NCBI RefSeq assembly: GCF_000024265.1
Contig: NC_013204.1
Span: 558,001-622,000 of the forward strand
DNA length: 64,000 nucleotides
DNA from: Eggerthella lenta DSM 2243
Lineage (GTDB): Bacteria; Actinomycetota; Coriobacteriia; Coriobacteriales; Eggerthellaceae
Direction of reading: 5' to 3'
Part shown: positions 59,612-64,000 of the stretch, piece by piece
How positions within the stretch are numbered: position 1 is the first letter of the stretch
How the letters are laid out: the number at the start of each line of letters is the position of its first letter
Notes under the pieces: model-generated
Database searches by the model: none
Seen by the model: the letters and a program-made list of their open reading frames with translations, nothing else
What the model was told of the DNA's origin: nothing
Position numbers and translations under genes: made by a program

Positions 59612-61225
59612 ATGACCGGGAAGACGACGAGCGCGCAGCGCGATCGCGAGCGGGCCGTGCTGGCGGCGGTCGAGCGGTTCGCGCCGCTGCGGCGCTTGGG
59701 CTGGGCGTTTCTGCTGGCCTGGGTGTTCTGCGTGTTCTACACCAACGCGGTGAGCGGCTACACGGGCGCGAAGGCCTCGACGTTGGCGGTTGGTGCGGGC
59801 TGGGATCTGTTCTTCACGGGGCTGCCGGTGTCCATGTCGGTGGTCATGCTCGTGCTCATCGTGGTGTTGGAGAAGCGGCTGGGCTCGCCCGCCCAGCATG
59901 CGGCGCTGTTCTGGATCGCGCCGCTGGCCACCGCGGTTTCCACGCCGCTGCTGTTCTGTGAGCTGCCCGATTTCGGCGCGACGGCTGCGCTGTTCGTGAT
60001 AGGTGCGGTGCTCACGGGATTTGGCAGCGGCTTCATGTGGGTGATGTGGGGCGAGTACTACGCGAAGGTGACGCAGGAGGAAGTGGAGTTTCTCGCGCCG
60101 TCGTCGGCTGTGGCGGCCGCCGTTCTGGTGCTGGTGGTGTCGGCGATGCAGGGATGGATGGCGCTCGTGGTGGTGACGGCGTTTCCCCTGATGTCGGGCT
60201 TGTGCCTGCTGCTGTCGTGGCGGGATGCGCAAGGGCGCGACGCGACCGCCGAGTACCGGGGCGCCGCCGAGCAGCGCGCGTTCGCCGAGGCTCACGACAG
60301 CGCGCGGAAGGGGCTGCCGCGCGTGCTGAAGTCGATGGGGCGCGCCGGGTTCGGCATCCTCGCGGCGTGCCTGTTCGTGTGCGTGGAGGGGTCGTTCTGG
60401 TCGGGGTCGTCAGGGCAGGATGCGACGGCCGCCCAGGTGGCGCTCGTGGTGAGCATCGCGTTCATGCTGATGGTGGGTCTTTCGGCCACGGCGGGGCCGC
60501 GTCGGGTGTCGCTGTCGTTTCTGTACCGATGGATGTGCCCGACGCTCGTGGTGGGCTTCGCGGCGTTCATCGTGCTGGGGGAAACCGCGGGCGCGTACGT
60601 CGCCTACGTGGTGGCCATCGCCGCGCGCTTCGCGTTCTGCCTGATCACGCAGATGTATTTCGCGCGCTACGCTGTGCAGGGCGCGGCCACGCCCGTGCAG
60701 TCGTACGGTTTGGGATGGATCTTCGTGCACTTGGGCGATCTGCTGGGCGTGGTGACGCTCGTGCTGGTGGAGTCCGGCATGGCGGCCGGGGTGTTCTCGC
60801 TCGACCAGGTGGCGGTCGTGTCCATCGCGCTGCTGGTGGGCGCCACCATGTTCGTGCTCAGCGACGGCCGCGCGTTCGCGTTCGGCGCGCGCAACGAGGA
60901 TGGCGTGCTGCACGATGCCGCTTCGAAGCGGTCGATGCCGGCGGGCGCGGATGCGGGCGGCGCGAACGCCGACGAAGCTGCATCCGCGCCCGCGCCTGCA
61001 GCCGATATCGACGAGCTGACCGCCCGCATCCTCGAGCTTGCCGAACGCGGCGGCCTCACCCCGCGCGAGACCGAGGTGTTCGACCTCCTGGCGCGCGGCC
61101 GATCGATACCGTACGTGCGCGACGCTCTCGTCATCTCGCGCGAGACGGCCGCCACCCACGCCAAGCACGTCTACGCCAAACTCGACGTGCACTCCCGCCA
61201 AGAGCTCATCGACCTCGTGCATTAG
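59612..61225 (+). CDS. LuxR-family regulator with 12-helix membrane domain (flavoprotein unit)
   Basis: A 537-residue protein with about twelve helices from RRLGWAFLLAWVFCVFYTNA onward. A linker rich in Ala and acidic residues follows, then a LuxR HTH (LTPRETEVFDLLARGRSI ... ETAATHAKHVYAKLDVHSRQ). AAGGGA precedes the ATG. Unlike the other four regulators it converges on, rather than diverges from, the nearest reductase gene (the flavoprotein at 61319). Its target is therefore less certain and may include the lipoprotein or the flavoprotein. Confidence 0.9.
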   Translation: MTGKTTSAQRDRERAVLAAVERFAPLRRLGWAFLLAWVFCVFYTNAVSGYTGAKASTLAVGAGWDLFFTGLPVSMSVVMLVLIVVLEKRLGSPAQHAALFWIAPLATAVSTPLLFCELPDFGATAALFVIGAVLTGFGSGFMWVMWGEYYAKVTQEEVEFLAPSSAVAAAVLVLVVSAMQGWMALVVVTAFPLMSGLCLLLSWRDAQGRDATAEYRGAAEQRAFAEAHDSARKGLPRVLKSMGRAGFGILAACLFVCVEGSFWSGSSGQDATAAQVALVVSIAFMLMVGLSATAGPRRVSLSFLYRWMCPTLVVGFAAFIVLGETAGAYVAYVVAIAARFAFCLITQMYFARYAVQGAATPVQSYGLGWIFVHLGDLLGVVTLVLVESGMAAGVFSLDQVAVVSIALLVGATMFVLSDGRAFAFGARNEDGVLHDAASKRSMPAGADAGGANADEAASAPAPAADIDELTARILELAERGGLTPRETEVFDLLARGRSIPYVRDALVISRETAATHAKHVYAKLDVHSRQELIDLVH

Positions 61226-61260
61226 CTCGCACGTTGCCTTGCCGTCCTGAGCAAGCGCAT

Positions 61261-61286
61261 GGAAAGCCCCGCGTGCGGGGCTTTCC
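61261..61286. terminator. Bidirectional terminator
   Basis: A 12-base arm (61261-61272) pairs with 61275-61286 around a tight turn, placed between the convergent LuxR and flavoprotein genes. It reads as a GC-rich stem with flanking AAAG/CTTT on both strands. Confidence 0.75.
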
Positions 61287-61318
61287 GTTAAGGGAGGGAG
61301 GGTTGGCTCGGGTGGTGC

Positions 61319-63037
61319 TTACGCTGCGCCGAGGGCGTGCTTGGCGGCGATGCGGGCGAAGGTGGCGGTGCGGCCCGCGTTGATGCCCGTGAAGTTGCTG
61401 GGATAGTTGTGCGGGTAGAAGCCGCCCTGGTCGTTGCCGCAAACGTAGAGGCCCTCGATGACGCTGCCGTCCTTGCGCAGCGGCTGCGAGTCGGCGTTCG
61501 TGATCACGCCGTGGATGGTGACCAACAGCTCGCCGGCGATGCGCGCGGCGTAGAACGGCGGCTCGTCGACGGCGCTCAGGCGGTAGGCAGGCTTGCCGAA
61601 GTCGACGTCCTCGCCTGCAGCGACCAGTTCGTTATAGCGTTCGATGGTGGCCTTGAACGTGGCGGTCTGGTCGGCGTCGAACTTCATCTCCTTCGCCAGC
61701 TCGTCGAGCGTGTCGCACTTCTTCAGCGCGCCGCTCTCGATGCGCGGCTCCAGCCAGAATGAGTCGAGGTGCTCCTTCGTGATGGCCTCGCAGTCGTACA
61801 CGTCGGCGTTGAACGCGGTGCCCGACGGCGCGGGGAACAGGCGCGAGCAGCCGCAGGTGTCGAACCGCTCGATGTCTTCCCAGTAGCTGCCGTCCCAAAC
61901 GATCCACGAGAAGTGGCCGGGCTGGTTCGCGCCGCCGGCGTAGCTCATGGGGTAGCACTGGTCCTCGTTCATGAAGCGCTCGCCGTTCGCGTTCACATGG
62001 AGGAACGGCTGGCTGCCGGGAAGGAAGATGTCGCCGCCCTGGTAGGAGCCGTCGAACTCGGTATCGTCGAACATGATGCCGCGGTTCCAGATCATGCAGG
62101 CGCCGCCCGCTTCCAGCTCGGCTCCCGCCCACAGCGCCATGCGGATGCCGTCGCCCTCCTCGGTGACGCTGTCGCGCAGCACGCACCAGTTGGAGTTGCC
62201 GGGGCACAGGTCCTGCAGCATCTCGTCGTTCGCGCCGTAGCCGCCCGTGCACACGATGACGCCGTTCTTCGCGTTGATTTGGATGACGCCCTTGTCCTTG
62301 CTCTCGGCGATGACGCCGCACACTTTGCCCGACTCGTCCTGCACGAGCATCTTCGCGGGCGTCATGAGCATGACTTCGCCGCCCAGCTCGCCCAGCACCT
62401 CGTTCATCACTTCAAGGTGGGCGTACGCGCCGTAGTTCGGGCCGTCGGGGTTGTACTCGCCCATGCAGGGGTTATAGCACATGGCCGGGTAGTAGGCGTG
62501 AGGGTCGTCGGGCTTGTGCCATTCGAACGGGAACAGCATGCCCTTGGGCTCAAGCGTCTCCTTCATCCATTCGATCATCTCGCCAGACTTCTCGGCCCAG
62601 GTTTTGTACAGCAGCATGTTGGCATCGCCCGCTTGGGTCTGGTTCGCATGGTTTAGCAGTGTGGGGACGTCTTCGACATGGTCGGGCTCCAGCGCGGAGT
62701 TGAGCGCGCCGATAGCCTCGCGTGCGGCGGCGATGTTGCCGCCCTTTTCCAGCACGATGACCTTCGCGCCGTTCTGCGCGGCCGTGGTGGCGGCCACGAG
62801 CCCGCCGTTGCCGGCGCCTACCACCACGAGGTCGGCTTCCAGCGTCTCGGCGATGTCGGCGGGCATCTCCGGCTTGTCGCGCCAACTGCCCTGAGCGTCG
62901 GCGTCGGCCTTGCCGCTCTTTCCGCCTTCGGCCTGCGCTTGCGGCGCGCATCCGGCCAGCGCCCCTGCTGCGGCCAGCGCGCCCGTCGCGGTGATTCCCG
63001 CCAGGAAGTTGCGGCGGCTGATGGTTCGTTCTCCCAT
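61319..63037 (-). CDS. Tat-exported FAD-dependent fumarate-reductase-like oxidoreductase
   Basis: A 572-residue flavoprotein. The Tat signal ISRRNFLAG is followed by a lipobox (GALAGC, C30), so the protein is probably a lipid-anchored extracytoplasmic enzyme. The FAD fold begins at DLVVVGAGNGGLVAA (about residue 69). NANGERFMNED and YRLSAVDEPPFYAARI match the substrate domain of soluble fumarate/urocanate-type reductases. YVCGNDQGGFYPHNYPSN closes the FAD site. No covalent-FMN domain or heme domain is present. Eggerthella encodes many such proteins, used with diverse alkene acceptors. GAGGAGGG precedes the ATG. Confidence 0.9.
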   Translation of the reverse strand: MGERTISRRNFLAGITATGALAAAGALAGCAPQAQAEGGKSGKADADAQGSWRDKPEMPADIAETLEADLVVVGAGNGGLVAATTAAQNGAKVIVLEKGGNIAAAREAIGALNSALEPDHVEDVPTLLNHANQTQAGDANMLLYKTWAEKSGEMIEWMKETLEPKGMLFPFEWHKPDDPHAYYPAMCYNPCMGEYNPDGPNYGAYAHLEVMNEVLGELGGEVMLMTPAKMLVQDESGKVCGVIAESKDKGVIQINAKNGVIVCTGGYGANDEMLQDLCPGNSNWCVLRDSVTEEGDGIRMALWAGAELEAGGACMIWNRGIMFDDTEFDGSYQGGDIFLPGSQPFLHVNANGERFMNEDQCYPMSYAGGANQPGHFSWIVWDGSYWEDIERFDTCGCSRLFPAPSGTAFNADVYDCEAITKEHLDSFWLEPRIESGALKKCDTLDELAKEMKFDADQTATFKATIERYNELVAAGEDVDFGKPAYRLSAVDEPPFYAARIAGELLVTIHGVITNADSQPLRKDGSVIEGLYVCGNDQGGFYPHNYPSNFTGINAGRTATFARIAAKHALGAA

Positions 63038-63271
63038 GATTCCCTCCTCGGTCGTTTGGTTTCAACGAGGTGCATGCTACGCGGGGCGCGGGGCCGCGTC
63101 ATCGCGCGGATCCGGGTATATTCGTCCATGTCCAGGCAAAACGACGAAGATACCCGAAAACGGGGGAGGGCTGCCGAACGCGGTTTACGAGGTCGGGCGG
63201 CGCGTGGCGCCATGCGCGAGGTGCTATCATGATGCGTTGCATGCGACGGGCGGGGCGAAAGGGAGTGCTTC
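63038..63271. promoter_or_regulatory. Divergent intergenic region, -10 box for the desulfidase-like gene
   Basis: TATCAT at 63225-63230, in the GCTATCAT context seen at 1707, lies about 42 bases before the ATG at 63272. No -35 consensus. No gene is present. Confidence 0.35.
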
Positions 63272-64000
63272 ATGGAGCGGACGGACGAGCGATACGGGCG
63301 GTACGTGGCCATCCTCGAAGAGGAGCTCGTCGCCGCGATGGGATGCACCGAGCCCATCGCCATCGCGCTGGCAGCCGCGCGGGCGCGCGAACTGCTGGAC
63401 GCGGAGCCTGCTCGCGTGGAGGTGAAGGCCAGCGGCAGCATCATCAAGAACGCGAAGAGCGTGGTGGTGCCCCACACCGGAGGCCTGAAGGGGATCGAGG
63501 CCGCTGCGGCGGCGGGCATCGTGGCGGGGCGCGCCGAGCGCAGCCTCGAAGTGATCGCCGAGGTTTCTCCCGAGGAGATTGCGGGTATCGCGGCCTATGT
63601 GGAGCGCGCGCCCATCGCGGTTGAGCGCGCCGCATCGGAGCTGGACTTCGACATCGTCGTGCGTGTGTTCTCGGACGCGGAGGCGCAGGCGGCGGCCGCG
63701 GCTGATGCCTGCGCCTCTCCCGCTCGCAGCGCGCTCGTGCGCATCGCCGACTTCCATACGAACATCGTGCGCGAGGAGCGCGACGTGAAGGTGCTGCGCG
63801 ACGTGGCGGTGCCCTCCGTTGGCGGCTCGGGCGACGGGATGACCGATCGCGGCGTGCTGTCGATGGAGGGCATCTGGGACTTCGCCATGACCGTGGAGCT
63901 GGACGACGTGCGCGACCTGCTGGATCGCCAGATCGCCTGCAACGGCGCCATCGCCGACGAGGGGCTGGCGGGCGACTGGGGCGCGAACATCGGCAGCGTC
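63272..64000 (+). CDS. L-cysteine desulfidase / YhaM-CyuA family protein (3' partial)
   Basis: The first 243 residues of a protein that continues beyond the window. The N-terminus EELVAAMGCTEPIAIALAAA and VKASGSIIKNAKSVVVPHTG match the UPF0597/serine-dehydratase-alpha-like family that includes CyuA and archaeal L-cysteine desulfidase, Fe-S enzymes that split cysteine to pyruvate, ammonia and sulfide. CNGAIADEGLAG near the window edge carries one of the expected cluster cysteines. GAAAGGGAG precedes the ATG. A role in cysteine breakdown is likely but the active-site C-terminus is not visible. Confidence 0.82.
   Translation, partial: MERTDERYGRYVAILEEELVAAMGCTEPIAIALAAARARELLDAEPARVEVKASGSIIKNAKSVVVPHTGGLKGIEAAAAAGIVAGRAERSLEVIAEVSPEEIAGIAAYVERAPIAVERAASELDFDIVVRVFSDAEAQAAAAADACASPARSALVRIADFHTNIVREERDVKVLRDVAVPSVGGSGDGMTDRGVLSMEGIWDFAMTVELDDVRDLLDRQIACNGAIADEGLAGDWGANIGSV

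Overview
The window is high-GC DNA with actinobacterial character. It is dominated by molybdenum oxidoreductase operons, TorD-type chaperones, Tat-exported flavoproteins and LuxR regulators that carry a 12-helix membrane domain. This combination is typical of the Eggerthellaceae, and an Eggerthella (E. lenta-like) chromosome fits best. Species assignment is inference from gene content. No rRNA, tRNA or CRISPR array was recognised.

Layout. (1) 1-2407: 3' end of a fumarate-reductase-like flavoprotein and a YdcF/SanA-like protein. (2) 2445-15632: two tandem paralogous units, each a minus-strand membrane LuxR regulator diverging from a plus-strand torD / Mo-subunit / Fe-S subunit / NrfD operon. 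An Asp/Glu racemase-like gene follows the first regulator. (3) 15786-21033: a three-gene tetrathionate-reductase-like operon in B-C-A order. (4) 21549-25776: a DHA2 efflux pump, CBS protein, DapB-like reductase, a small membrane protein and an orphan DmsC-like anchor. (5) 25839-30950: a large LAxTG-anchored surface protein flanked by two copies of a module that looks like a type I toxin-antitoxin pair (41-aa hydrophobic peptide, antisense promoter, shared terminator, 33-nt repeats upstream). (6) 31019-38335: LuxR regulator divergent from a DMSO-reductase-like dmsA-dmsB-dmsB-torD-dmsC cluster. (7) 38338-42129: a tandem GGDEF/EAL/PAS c-di-GMP protein, then a 300-bp array of five hairpins. (8) 42540-49523: a catechol-dehydroxylase-type operon (1017-aa Mo enzyme, Fe-S protein, DmsC-like anchor) divergent from a LuxR regulator and a small LysR/LuxR double-HTH protein. 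(9) 49633-58611: an odd cluster of a UvrD-like protein with degenerate ATPase motifs, an acidic unknown protein, TorD, NapG-like ferredoxin, a NapH-like gene split by an IS110-family element, a polyferredoxin and a U32-like protein. A structured intergenic element occurs twice in it. (10) 58956-64000: a lipoprotein, a LuxR regulator beside a 13-G tract, a Tat flavoprotein, and the start of a cysteine-desulfidase-like gene.

How it fits together. Catalytic subunits with twin-arginine signals would be folded with cofactor by the TorD chaperones and exported. They would draw electrons from the quinone pool through NrfD/DmsC-type membrane subunits and ferredoxin subunits. Each module has its own membrane-embedded LuxR regulator, which suggests substrate-specific induction of alternative anaerobic respirations. 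The NapG/NapH/polyferredoxin cluster looks like a shared electron-delivery or maturation system, apparently broken here by the insertion.
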